Position numbers and translations under genes: made by a program. 64,000 nt of DNA from SB25 sp050180705 (GTDB lineage: Bacteria > Bacteroidota > Bacteroidia > Bacteroidales > Tenuifilaceae), in contig JBFXDX010000009.1 in the NCBI GenBank assembly GCA_050180705.1, positions 1 to 64,000 on the forward strand, read 5' to 3'. The notes under the pieces are model-generated. The model saw only the letters and a program-made list of their open reading frames with translations. It did not search any database and had not been told where the DNA came from. Of this stretch, positions 44,004 through 52,583 are shown one piece after another; position 1 is the first letter of the stretch, and every line of letters starts with the position of its first letter.

Positions 44004-44038
44004 CAACCCTGACAGAGTTCCAAACTCCATCAGGGTTG
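44004..44038 (-). terminator. Terminator of the kam operon
   Basis: A 9-bp outer stem (CAACCCTGA with TCAGGGTTG) and a 5-bp inner stem, followed on the minus strand by GTTTGTTGG. It lies 24 bases past the kamE stop. Confidence 0.75.
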
Positions 44039-44061
44039 CAGTATACTTACTTTATAGAAAA

Positions 44062-44850
44062 CTACTTCTTATTCCTACGCACAAATTCCTGTGCAATAAA
44101 CGATGCCACATCGTCGGCATAGGAGTTCATTCCAAAACCAGCGTCATAGCCAAGCTCCTTGGCCAACTCGTGACTAATACGTGGGCCACCACAGCAAAGG
44201 ATAACCTTGCTACGTAGGCCTTCGGCCTCGAGCATCTCAACCAACTCAACTAGGTTCTGAATGTGTACATCCTTCTGGGTAACGGTTTGCGATACCAAAA
44301 GGGCATCGGCTTTTAGCTCTATTGCCTTGGCAATAAACTCGTCGTTGGGAACTTGGCTACCTAGGTTGTAGGCCTCAAATCCCTCGTAACGCTCCAAGCC
44401 GTAATGGCCTGCGTAACCCTTCATATTCATAATGGCATCGATACCTACCGTGTGGGCATCTGTTCCGGTGCTTGCGCCAACCACAACCAACTTGCGACCA
44501 ACATTCTCCTTAACGTACTCATCGGTTTGGTGCATATCCCAGGTTGTAGCCTCAACCTTTGGAACGTGAATAGTGGTGAAATCGACAGTGTGAACGCAAC
44601 TACCGTAGCAGTTGAAGAAGGTGAAACCTTCGGTTAACTCCTTGTAGAATACAACCTGTGGATTCTCAAATCCCATCTTTTTCATTAGTTGCTTTGCTGC
44701 TTCAATGGCCTCGTTTCCGCAAGGTATAGGTAGAGTAAAACTTACTTGGGTTTTACCATCGTTCATTGTATCGCCATAAGGCTTTATTTTTTTGAGGTCG
44801 AGCGTTGTATCGAAATCGCGCGCCTCCATTGAGTATAATCCTCCGCTCAT
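44062..44850 (-). CDS. kamE: Lysine 5,6-aminomutase, beta (cobalamin-binding) subunit
   Basis: KamDE moves the terminal amino group of (3S)-beta-lysine from C6 to C5, giving 3,5-diaminohexanoate, with adenosylcobalamin and PLP. The 262-residue protein has the B12-binding motif at D131-x-H133-x-x-G136 (TGTDAHTVGID) in which H133 is the cobalt ligand, and K144 in NMKGY, the PLP Schiff-base Lys. Both numbers equal those of the clostridial enzyme (from memory). The CCGGPRI motif follows. It lies 23 bases after kamD. No B12 riboswitch was seen. Confidence 0.95.
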   Translation of the reverse strand: MSGGLYSMEARDFDTTLDLKKIKPYGDTMNDGKTQVSFTLPIPCGNEAIEAAKQLMKKMGFENPQVVFYKELTEGFTFFNCYGSCVHTVDFTTIHVPKVEATTWDMHQTDEYVKENVGRKLVVVGASTGTDAHTVGIDAIMNMKGYAGHYGLERYEGFEAYNLGSQVPNDEFIAKAIELKADALLVSQTVTQKDVHIQNLVELVEMLEAEGLRSKVILCCGGPRISHELAKELGYDAGFGMNSYADDVASFIAQEFVRRNKK

Positions 44851-44873
44851 ATTGTGTATCTCTTTAATGCGTT

Positions 44874-46430
44874 TTACTTACGTTGTTTCATCAAATCAAC
44901 AAATGGATTGCTGTAGTTGGCGCCACGCTCAACTACACCTGCAAGACCTTTACCTCCTGTTTTTGGACGCTTAACAGCGGCAAACTTTCCTTGCTCCAGC
45001 GCGTTGAAAAGTCCATCGTTCTGAAGTACCTCAAGTAGTTCAACAGCATTGTTCAGTACTTCCTTGGCGCGGTTGCGGATAATTCCATTCTCCTTGTACT
45101 CCACCTCATCGCCAATGCTCTTCATATTCTTGAAGATGTACTTAGCATTCTCGATGGCTAGGTAACGGTCCGACATAAATGGCGTGTGAATTGCCTCGGT
45201 CATCATACCCAAAAGTTGAAGTCCTTGGCCAGTCCAAATGGCAATTTGGTTGAAAAGAGCATCCTGAATATGACCACGGAAAACGTTACCTGTCATAAAC
45301 TTGGTAGGAGGCATATATTTTAGAGGAGCATCGGGGAATATTTCGCGAGTCATTTGTGCTTGTGCCAACTCATAAAGGAAACCGTTCTCCAACTCTGGGT
45401 CCATTTCGAATGCGTGACCAAGTCCCATTTGCTCGGCAGGAATTCCTGCAATAAACGCTAGCTGTTCGTTGATAAGGTCCGATGCCAACACAGTGTGAGC
45501 CTCGTCGAACGCATCGGCGGTAGTTAGGTAGTTATCCTCACCTGTGTTGATGATTACACCAGCATACCCGTTGATAATACGTGAGAAGTACTGGTCAACC
45601 ATTGTGCGTTGCATGTTGATATCGCGGAAAAGAATTCCGTAAAGAGCATCATTTAGCATAACATCGAGACCTTCGAATGCTCCCATAACTGCAATCTCGG
45701 GCATACACAAACCTGAGCAGTAGTTGCAAAGACGAATGTAGCGACCAATTTCCTCGCCAACCTCATCCAAAGCCTTACGCATAATGCGGAAGTTCTCCTG
45801 AGTTGCGTAAGTTCCCCCGAAACCTTCGGTTGTAGCACCGAAAGGAACATAGTCGAGCAAACTTTGACCAGTTGTACGGATAACCGCAATGATATCGGCA
45901 CCTTGGCGTGCAGCGGCTTGAGCCTGCACAACATCCTCGTAAATGTTACCGGTAGCAACAATCACGTAAAGGTAAGGTTTTGAACCCTCGCCAATGGTGT
46001 TCAAATAGTTCTCGCGGCGAGCCCTGCGCGATTTAATCCTATCGAGGCTAGCATTGACTATTGGCATAATAGCCGCATCAATCTTCTCCTTTGGATGAAT
46101 TGTTAGGGTAGTTAAATCCATCTTACCTTCAGCAACCTGCTCGGCAATTTGCTGTGGATTTAAACCTGTTTCAACAATAGCGTTTCCGATGTAAAAAATA
46201 ACGCCCTGTCCAAGTACACCTTTCTCCTTCAGAGAATCAACAAGAACGTTGGGTAGCGGAACTGCATTGGCATCAATTCCATCAATTCCCAATAAGCGGC
46301 AGAGTGTACGCTCCACGGCCACAGTTGTATAATTCTCCACAAAGCCCTGAACATCGCCAGCAATTTTCTTCGCGATGTTTTTAGCATAGCCAACTTTCTC
46401 AAAATCGAGACCTAACTTGCTCTTATGCAT
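44874..46430 (-). CDS. kamD: Lysine 5,6-aminomutase, alpha subunit
   Basis: The 518-residue large subunit forms the TIM-barrel housing PLP and substrate of the beta-lysine 5,6-aminomutase. It begins with the typical LGLDFEKVGYAKNIAKKI and contains AVERTLCRLLGIDGID, GEGSKPYLYVIVATGNIYEDVVQA, VPFGATTEGFGGTYATQ and the ending GKGLAGVVERGANYSNPF. The length equals that of known KamD. A 77-bp palindromic element separates it from kamC upstream. Confidence 0.95.
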   Translation of the reverse strand: MHKSKLGLDFEKVGYAKNIAKKIAGDVQGFVENYTTVAVERTLCRLLGIDGIDANAVPLPNVLVDSLKEKGVLGQGVIFYIGNAIVETGLNPQQIAEQVAEGKMDLTTLTIHPKEKIDAAIMPIVNASLDRIKSRRARRENYLNTIGEGSKPYLYVIVATGNIYEDVVQAQAAARQGADIIAVIRTTGQSLLDYVPFGATTEGFGGTYATQENFRIMRKALDEVGEEIGRYIRLCNYCSGLCMPEIAVMGAFEGLDVMLNDALYGILFRDINMQRTMVDQYFSRIINGYAGVIINTGEDNYLTTADAFDEAHTVLASDLINEQLAFIAGIPAEQMGLGHAFEMDPELENGFLYELAQAQMTREIFPDAPLKYMPPTKFMTGNVFRGHIQDALFNQIAIWTGQGLQLLGMMTEAIHTPFMSDRYLAIENAKYIFKNMKSIGDEVEYKENGIIRNRAKEVLNNAVELLEVLQNDGLFNALEQGKFAAVKRPKTGGKGLAGVVERGANYSNPFVDLMKQRK

Positions 46431-46484
46431 AACTGTATTCGAAGTTTATAGTTTTTATGTTTGTTATTTCTGTCTTTTAAGTTT

Positions 46485-46561
46485 GAGATTCCTGCTTTCG
46501 CAGGAATGACTTCTAGGTAGGTTTGAACCTCTTTGTCATTCCGAACTTGTTGAGGAATCTC
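46485..46561. repeat. Palindromic intergenic element between kamC and kamD
   Basis: The outer arms GAGATTCCT and AGGAATCTC and the inner arms AGGAATGAC and GTCATTCC pair around a central loop; TGCTTTCGCA forms a small extra hairpin. Sequences like TCATTCCGAACTTGTTGAGGAATC are widespread dispersed palindromes in several bacterial phyla. Confidence 0.75.
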
Positions 46562-46575
46562 TTTATTTAAATGTT

Positions 46576-48006
46576 TCAACTATTAAAATCCAATTGTTTT
46601 GCCGCCTCGGATATTATGTCAATATCAACACCGAGTATCTGCGCAATTCGCAATGCCTCGTGCGGAACGTTGGTTCCATCATCGTCAATCAGCGAGTAAT
46701 CGATATAATCGCCAATGTTCTTAACGGTGATTGTAGCATCCTTGCTATCCTCAATAAAACCCTTAACCCTTAACTTACGGCATTGGGTGCTTAACCCACT
46801 ATAGTGCGTTGTGATAACCGCTTTAACGTTGCAACCGTTCAGGTAGTTTGCCACAGCGCCAACAATGGCACGTCCTTCAGTTGGATTGGTGGTACGAGCC
46901 AACTCATCAATCAGCACCAAAAGCGGATGCTGCTTTTTGGCCATCTGCACAATTTGGTTCACCTTCAGCATCTCGGCAGCATAGGACGATAACCCCGATA
47001 GCTCCGATTGCTCGTCGGCAATGCTGAAAAGAATCTGCTCCACCAAGGTAATTTTTGCGCTTGTAGCAGGAACAAAGAAACCGTACTGGCACAGAGCCTG
47101 ACTCAACGCAAGCGTTTTTAGCAGAACCGTTTTTCCGGCCATATTGGCGCCTGTAATTAAACAGGTTCCTTTGTGAATTTCAACATCAATGGGTTGATAC
47201 CTTCTTTTCTCCAGCTCAAGCAACTCCTTAAGCTGAGGGTAGAATAATCCCTTGTACGATGTTGTGTCGGCAACAATCTCAGGCATAATCAACCTCTCGT
47301 AGATAGCCTGCTTTGCCTTTGCAATAAGTATATCGATATTGGCAACTGCAAGCAGAGCCTCGTTCAGTTCTGAAGCAAAACCATACAACTGTTCCGATAG
47401 GTTTTGCCTAACACCATCCTCTATCTCGGTGATTTTGGCTCTGATTTCTTCCGATTGCTGATATTGTTTATTGCTATCGGCATTCGTTTTCTCCAGCTCC
47501 TCAATGGAGAATTCCACGCTAGCCAACTTTTTGCGCAGTTCAGTAAGTTCGGGTGCAAAAGCACTATTGATGTAAAACGAAGGAATTCGAGTATTCTCTG
47601 GGTCAAGAATTGCAATAACCTTATTGAGATCTGGTAGTTTGCAGTGAAGGAACTCTACGGATGGGGTTAACGCTCTAATTTCGTTGGCTAAAAGGGTAAA
47701 ACTTTTTACCTCGAAAAGTTCAATATCGTTCAGCGTTAACCGCTTCTGAATGTTCTTGATTGTTCCAGCAATATCGCGAACCTGCGATAGTTTTATGGTG
47801 ACCTTGTCGAGAACAACCTTGTGCTCACCGTTACTGTAAGCATTAACGGCTTGCTCAACCTGTTGCAACTGGTAAAGCACATCCTTTGAACTAACCAAAA
47901 ATGGAGATGCCAGCAATACGCGATGCCCTAAACCCGATTTAATATCGAGTTTATCCACCATATAGCGTAGTCCTGAAATCTCGGTTAGCGCACTTTTCAG
48001 CTGCAT
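46576..48006 (-). CDS. kamC: MutS-like ATPase of the lysine aminomutase operon (KamC)
   Basis: The 476-residue protein has a MutS-type ATPase domain in its second half: Walker A GANMAGKTVLLK, LFSIADEQSELSGLSSYAAEMLK, the Walker B region LLVLIDELARTTNPTEG and VITTHYSGL. The N-terminal mismatch-recognition and connector domains of true MutS are missing. In other lysine-fermenting bacteria a MutS-like gene occurs at the same place in the kam cluster. Its role is not established, but handling or reactivation of the B12-dependent aminomutase is a reasonable guess. The ATG at 48006 overlaps the kamB stop by one base (TGATG). A GTG one codon upstream is the other start. Confidence 0.82.
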   Translation of the reverse strand: MQLKSALTEISGLRYMVDKLDIKSGLGHRVLLASPFLVSSKDVLYQLQQVEQAVNAYSNGEHKVVLDKVTIKLSQVRDIAGTIKNIQKRLTLNDIELFEVKSFTLLANEIRALTPSVEFLHCKLPDLNKVIAILDPENTRIPSFYINSAFAPELTELRKKLASVEFSIEELEKTNADSNKQYQQSEEIRAKITEIEDGVRQNLSEQLYGFASELNEALLAVANIDILIAKAKQAIYERLIMPEIVADTTSYKGLFYPQLKELLELEKRRYQPIDVEIHKGTCLITGANMAGKTVLLKTLALSQALCQYGFFVPATSAKITLVEQILFSIADEQSELSGLSSYAAEMLKVNQIVQMAKKQHPLLVLIDELARTTNPTEGRAIVGAVANYLNGCNVKAVITTHYSGLSTQCRKLRVKGFIEDSKDATITVKNIGDYIDYSLIDDDGTNVPHEALRIAQILGVDIDIISEAAKQLDFNS

Positions 48007-49016
48007 CACTTTAACTTTTTTACATCGTACACTGGCATTTGCAAGGCATCCTGCATAGCCGCCTTGAGCTCATCGGAGCTCAACCTATAACCCTGAGGCG
48101 ATGTTGGATTTATGCAAACCGCCGCAAGCTTTGTTTTGGTTGCCACCCTAACTTTCCCTCCTTTTTTGATGAAGGAATAGTACACATCGGGAGTAGCAAA
48201 TATCTTAGTAAAATCCTTAACAATCAACTCAATGTTAGCCACATTTTTCTGCATTCGCAGAAATTCGAATAGGTTATTACTTGTAGCACCTGCAACAAAC
48301 AGCCTATTCCCGTAACTGAAAATTTTATCCTTTGCTTTTTCAATCATAAAAACCGACTGCACATTAAGGTCGTGCAGGTTACTTTCGGCATCAACCGCAA
48401 ATATTCCCGATTCCACAAAATCGAGTTTTCGTTTCAACTCTGGCTCCACTTCGGGTAGATTGATTAAATCCACCACGTACTTGGTTTTGCGAACCAACTC
48501 TGGGATATTTGCAGAGTAAGCCGCTCCTGTGGCAAGAACCATTCCCTCTGTCACCGCTGGCGATGCAAGGCTAAGCCTCGATAATGCACCATCAACAATG
48601 GTTAAATCGACATTGTACCTATTCATCTCCGCAATTATTGCTTTGAGGCAATGCGTATCGGGTGGACCTGATAGTAAAACTTTATCGGAACTTATTGCCT
48701 TTGCAATAACAAGCCTGCCCAGCGAAGTGTGAATGTTACTTACGTCTAAAATCTCGGATGTTATTCGGCGTTGCAAGTAATGCTTCTCCGCCGATATAAA
48801 AATCATTCCCTTGTAGATGCGAATCTCTGGTTTTTGAGTGTTTGTAACTATATCGCGACTCTCGCCATCAATCCCAATTGACGTAAGAGCAATTCGCTTA
48901 TCCATATCCTTTAACCTACCAAGAACATAGTTAAGACACTCCGTTTTGCCAGTATTCTTCTCAAGTCCTACAATTGAAAGGCTTTTGTAGGTGAGCACAT
49001 CATCAATGAATGGCAT
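48006..49016 (-). CDS. kamB: P-loop protein of the lysine aminomutase operon (KamB)
   Basis: The 336-residue protein starts with a P-loop, SIVGLEKNTGKTECLN (Walker A GLEKNTGKT, about 17-25). A nucleotide-binding region with TSIGIDGESRD and LTIVDGALSR follows. It is always next to the MutS-like kamC in lysine fermentation clusters, to my knowledge. Exact function unknown. It could be a partner ATPase needed to keep the aminomutase active. Translationally coupled to kamC. Confidence 0.75.
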   Translation of the reverse strand: MPFIDDVLTYKSLSIVGLEKNTGKTECLNYVLGRLKDMDKRIALTSIGIDGESRDIVTNTQKPEIRIYKGMIFISAEKHYLQRRITSEILDVSNIHTSLGRLVIAKAISSDKVLLSGPPDTHCLKAIIAEMNRYNVDLTIVDGALSRLSLASPAVTEGMVLATGAAYSANIPELVRKTKYVVDLINLPEVEPELKRKLDFVESGIFAVDAESNLHDLNVQSVFMIEKAKDKIFSYGNRLFVAGATSNNLFEFLRMQKNVANIELIVKDFTKIFATPDVYYSFIKKGGKVRVATKTKLAAVCINPTSPQGYRLSSDELKAAMQDALQMPVYDVKKLK

Positions 49017-49055
49017 CCTAATTCGCCCTCATTTTATTATTACTTACAAAAAACA

Positions 49056-49118
49056 CGAAGACGCATTCTTCTAATCTAAAATCGGTAAAAACCAAAAAAG
49101 AGTAGCAATGCGTCCTCG
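49056..49118 (-). repeat. Long-loop hairpin between kamA and kamB
   Basis: A 12-bp stem with one mismatch (CGAAGACGCATT at 49056-49067 with AATGCGTCCTCG at 49107-49118) and a 39-base loop. It may protect or process the polycistronic mRNA. Confidence 0.5.
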
Positions 49119-49130
49119 CACTTGAATTTA

Positions 49131-50387
49131 TTAATGAAGATTTCTCATTTTACGAGTCAATCTCTCAGGTTCAATTGAAAGTTGAGAGCCATGCATTAAA
49201 CCTGCAATACCATCCTCAAATTTATGATTTTTGCAATCCTCACACTGGCACTCGTTTTTGTAATCAGCAGGCTCGGTATAGGTTGTAATAACACCCTCGA
49301 AGTTACGAAGGATAACTTTACCAGGCATTTGCGAAATAACATACTGAGGCATAACTGGTGTTTTACCACCACCACCAGGAGCATCAACAACAAATGTTGG
49401 AACAGCGTAACCAGAGGTGTGTCCACGTAAACTCTCAATAATCTCGATACCCTTAGAAACAGGTGTTCTGAAATGCTCAAGACCCATCGAAAGGTCACAC
49501 TGGTAGATGTAGTAAGGACGAACACGCATCATAACTAAGTTGTGAACCAACTTCTTCATTACACTTGGACAATCGTTAACTCCACGAAGAAGAACCGATT
49601 GGTTTCCTAGAGGTACACCTGCATTGGCCAACTTAGCACAAGCCTCAACGCTCTCGGGAGTAACCTCGTTAGAATGGTTGAAGTGAGTATTTAACCAAAT
49701 TGGATGATACTTCTTAAGCATATTCACCAAATCATCGGTGATACGCTGTGGAAGAACCACAGGAACACGGCTGCCGATACGGATAATTTCCACGTGAGGA
49801 ATTGCACGAAGGCGAGCAATAATATCTTCTAAAATACTATCGCTAACTAGTAATGCATCGCCACCAGAAAGTAAAACATCGCGTACCTCTGGGTGATTAG
49901 CAATATACTCAATTCCTTTGGTGATATTATCTTTTGGCGTTGCAGCATCCTTTTGACCAGCAAATCTACGGCGAGTACAGTGACGGCAATACATTGAACA
50001 CATATCCGTGATAAGGAAAAGAACCCTATCAGGATACCTGTGAGTTAAACCAGGAACTGGTGAATCGCCATCCTCGTGCAAAGGATCCAACAAATCGGCT
50101 GCAGAAGTGTGAGTTTCTGCTGCAGAAGGAATTGCCTGCTTACGAACTGGGCAGTTTGGGTCATTTGGATCAACCAACGATAGGTAGTATGGAGTGATAG
50201 CCATACGAAGAGTTTGCAACGATTTACGAATACCCTCTTCCTCCTCTGCGGTTAAATTGATGTACTTCTTTAACTCCTCAAGTGTCTCTATACGATTACG
50301 AACCTGCCACTTCCAGTCGTTCCAATCGTTGTCAGATACGGTAGGAAAAAACTCCTGACGTCTGCTTTTATTTTGAAAATTAAACAT
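49131..50387 (-). CDS. kamA: L-lysine 2,3-aminomutase
   Basis: KamA converts L-lysine to (3S)-beta-lysine, the first step of the pathway, with a [4Fe-4S] cluster, SAM and PLP. The 418-residue protein has the cluster motif CSMYCRHC (C130, C134, C137), LSGGDALL, the PLP Lys K342 in APGGGGKTPV, and both lysine-binding aspartates: D298 in YQCDLSMG and D335 in VVDAPGG. The C-terminal ECQCEDCKNH cluster may bind zinc. It overlaps kdd by 8 bases. Confidence 0.96.
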   Translation of the reverse strand: MFNFQNKSRRQEFFPTVSDNDWNDWKWQVRNRIETLEELKKYINLTAEEEEGIRKSLQTLRMAITPYYLSLVDPNDPNCPVRKQAIPSAAETHTSAADLLDPLHEDGDSPVPGLTHRYPDRVLFLITDMCSMYCRHCTRRRFAGQKDAATPKDNITKGIEYIANHPEVRDVLLSGGDALLVSDSILEDIIARLRAIPHVEIIRIGSRVPVVLPQRITDDLVNMLKKYHPIWLNTHFNHSNEVTPESVEACAKLANAGVPLGNQSVLLRGVNDCPSVMKKLVHNLVMMRVRPYYIYQCDLSMGLEHFRTPVSKGIEIIESLRGHTSGYAVPTFVVDAPGGGGKTPVMPQYVISQMPGKVILRNFEGVITTYTEPADYKNECQCEDCKNHKFEDGIAGLMHGSQLSIEPERLTRKMRNLH

Positions 50388-51414
50388 ATAGTTTATTAAA
50401 TAAATTACGTATTTCCTCTGATTCTCTAATTATGCTAAGAGTAAGGTCGGCGTGACCTTTTGCATAACCATTTCCTACAATTAAGTTGATGTCCTTACCA
50501 ACACCTTCCGCACCAAGAGCAGCCTTTGTAAACGAGGTAGCCATTGAGAAGAAGTAAACGCATCCGTTACCTTTGGTAATCAAAATAGATGTCATCTCGG
50601 TGTTAGGAACATTCACGTTATTGATAACCACATCGCAGCCCCTTGGACCGGTAATCGCTGTAACCTTACGGTAAACATCCATTACATTTGTTGCATCGGC
50701 AACTATAACGTGGTCGGCCAATTTCATTTCTGAAATTCGGCGAGCGTTTTCCTCTGAATACTCCACTACAATAACCTTTCCTGTACGTGTAGCATTCTGC
50801 ATTGCTTGGTAGCAACAAAGCACACCCGATTTACCGCCACCGCCAATGATACACACAGTGTCGCCCTCCTTAACCAAACGGTCTACCTGAGCTGGCGCAC
50901 CAGCGACATCTAGTGCAGCAAGAGCAAGTTTCTCGGGTATATCATTGGGAAGGACAGCGTAAATACCACTCTCAAAAAGAATAGCTTCGGCCTCAACATC
51001 CACCTGATCGTTTTTGGGGTTAACATTAATTATTTTGTTAATCTTCAGAGGTGTAAGCGAAAGCGAAACAAGCGTAGCAATTGTATCTCCTACCTTTACG
51101 CCTACAGCAGGAAAATTTGAGCCAATGGCCTTAACTGTGCCAATAAGCATACCACCAGAACCAGTAACGGGATTTTGCATTTTACCACGTTCAGCCACAA
51201 TATCAGTAATCATTTTAGCCATACGGTCGATATCGCCATTGCAAGCCTTTTTGATTTGAGTAAAACTAGCGGAATCGATATTCAGCGTTTTTACCGAAAT
51301 CAGCATCTCATTATCGTAAAGTTCCATTGTGTTATCGAGCTTTTGAGCTGGCTGTGGTAAAGTTCCCTTTGGCTCTAAAACTCTATGTGTTCCGTATCTA
51401 CATCCTTGCTTCAT
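50380..51414 (-). CDS. kdd: L-erythro-3,5-diaminohexanoate dehydrogenase, copy 1
   Basis: Kdd oxidises 3,5-diaminohexanoate to 3-keto-5-aminohexanoate with NAD+. The 344-residue protein has YGTHRVLEPKGTLPQPA at the N-terminus, TGSGGMLIGTV, an NAD-binding CIIGGGGKSGVLCCYQAM and GNGYAKGHADLTL near the C-terminus. This copy immediately precedes kamA with overlapping ends. A close paralogue lies just upstream (51514-52554). Both keep the glycine-rich dinucleotide motif, so both may be active. Confidence 0.93.
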   Translation of the reverse strand: MKQGCRYGTHRVLEPKGTLPQPAQKLDNTMELYDNEMLISVKTLNIDSASFTQIKKACNGDIDRMAKMITDIVAERGKMQNPVTGSGGMLIGTVKAIGSNFPAVGVKVGDTIATLVSLSLTPLKINKIINVNPKNDQVDVEAEAILFESGIYAVLPNDIPEKLALAALDVAGAPAQVDRLVKEGDTVCIIGGGGKSGVLCCYQAMQNATRTGKVIVVEYSEENARRISEMKLADHVIVADATNVMDVYRKVTAITGPRGCDVVINNVNVPNTEMTSILITKGNGCVYFFSMATSFTKAALGAEGVGKDINLIVGNGYAKGHADLTLSIIRESEEIRNLFNKLYV

Positions 51415-51455
51415 ATAAAGTGCTTACTATGAATTTGAAACATCAATAAAACAAC

Positions 51456-51505
51456 GCGAGTTTGATGTATAGTCTATCAGGGATGACAACTCACATCAAA
51501 CTCAC
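51456..51505 (-). repeat. Hairpin between the two kdd copies
   Basis: An 11-bp perfect stem (GAGTTTGATGT at 51458-51468 with ACATCAAACTC at 51493-51503) extends by two more pairs. The minus strand that follows is T-rich (GTTGTTTTATTG), so it could be a partial terminator. Confidence 0.55.
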
Positions 51506-51513
51506 GAAAAATA

Positions 51514-52554
51514 TTATGCGTATAGCTCAGTAAATACCTTACGTAGCGATTCACTCTCGCGAAGAATTTGCAAGGTGATTTCGGCATGACCCTTAGTGTA
51601 ACCGTTACCAACAATCATAGTAACATCGCTACCAACACCTTCTGCACCAAGAGCAGCTTTAGTAAAACTTGTTGCCATGGAGAAGAAGTAAACAATACCG
51701 TCGTTCTTTGTGCAAAGTACACTGGTCATTTCGGTATCGGTGATATTAACGTTATTAATTGTTATATCGGCCATTTTACCATCGGTCAAACTTTCAATTT
51801 TTTCTATCATAGCAACAGGATCATTAGCATTTCCAGCAAATACAACGTCGCAAAAACCTAATTTCTCTAAACGCTCGGTTGATTTTTGGCTATGGCACAT
51901 ACCAATAACCTTACCTGTTACACCAACACGTTTCTTAGCCTCGTAGCAGCAAAGCATACCAGATTTTCCACCTGCACCAATGATTAGAACAGTATCGCCA
52001 GGTTTGCAAAGTTTGGCAGTTTGAGCAGGAGCACCAGCCACGTCTAAAGCAGAAAGTGCTAATTTTTCTGGCATATCAGAAGGAATCTTTGCATAAATAC
52101 CGCTTTCGAAAAGGATAGCTTTACCATCAATATCAACCTGATCAACATCGGCACGAATTTCTTTGATTTTGTCGATACGAAGTGGAGTTAATGAAAGAGA
52201 AACCAAAGTAGCAATCTTATCACCAACTTTTAGGTCGATTTTACCAGCAAGAGCATCTCCAATTTTCTCAACTGTACCAAGTAGCATACCACCCGAACCA
52301 GTCCAAGGATTACGATGCTTTCCTTGCTTTGCAACGATATCTAACATAATTTCAGCGATTTTCTTATGATCGCCATTAGCGCGAGCCTCGATATCGGTAA
52401 ATGATGCTGAGTCGATATTAAGAGTTTGAACATCGATAAGAATTTCGTTATCGTAAATCTCATCCATGTTATTATCAATCTTATTAGCTGGTTGTGGCAA
52501 AACTCCTTTTGGTTCAATAACCCTGTGGGTTCCGTACTTGTTCCCTTTTTTCAT
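51514..52554 (-). CDS. kdd: L-erythro-3,5-diaminohexanoate dehydrogenase, copy 2
   Basis: The 346-residue protein has the same features as copy 1: YGTHRVIEPKGVLPQPA, TGSGGMLLGTV, LIIGAGGKSGMLCCYEAK, and NGYTKGHAEITL. By eye they share roughly 60 percent of positions, so this is an older tandem duplication rather than a recent copy. The glycine-rich motif differs (GAGGKSG here, GGGGKSG in copy 1), and the N-terminal 30-110 stretch varies most, which could mean different kinetics or regulation. It comes right after kce in the operon. Confidence 0.93.
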   Translation of the reverse strand: MKKGNKYGTHRVIEPKGVLPQPANKIDNNMDEIYDNEILIDVQTLNIDSASFTDIEARANGDHKKIAEIMLDIVAKQGKHRNPWTGSGGMLLGTVEKIGDALAGKIDLKVGDKIATLVSLSLTPLRIDKIKEIRADVDQVDIDGKAILFESGIYAKIPSDMPEKLALSALDVAGAPAQTAKLCKPGDTVLIIGAGGKSGMLCCYEAKKRVGVTGKVIGMCHSQKSTERLEKLGFCDVVFAGNANDPVAMIEKIESLTDGKMADITINNVNITDTEMTSVLCTKNDGIVYFFSMATSFTKAALGAEGVGSDVTMIVGNGYTKGHAEITLQILRESESLRKVFTELYA

Positions 52555-52583
52555 TTTACTTAATATTATTTATTGATTATTAA

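Larger units (their letters stand above)
43563..44061. other. Gene-free stretch between the lanthipeptide locus and kamE
   Basis: It holds the second palindromic repeat array (43628-43955) and the kamE terminator (44004-44038). The open frames on both strands of the array are repeat artefacts. Confidence 0.7.

Noticed and set aside
46576..48006. DNA mismatch repair protein MutS
   Set aside because: Only the ATPase half is present and mismatch-recognition domains are missing. Position in the kam operon argues for KamC.
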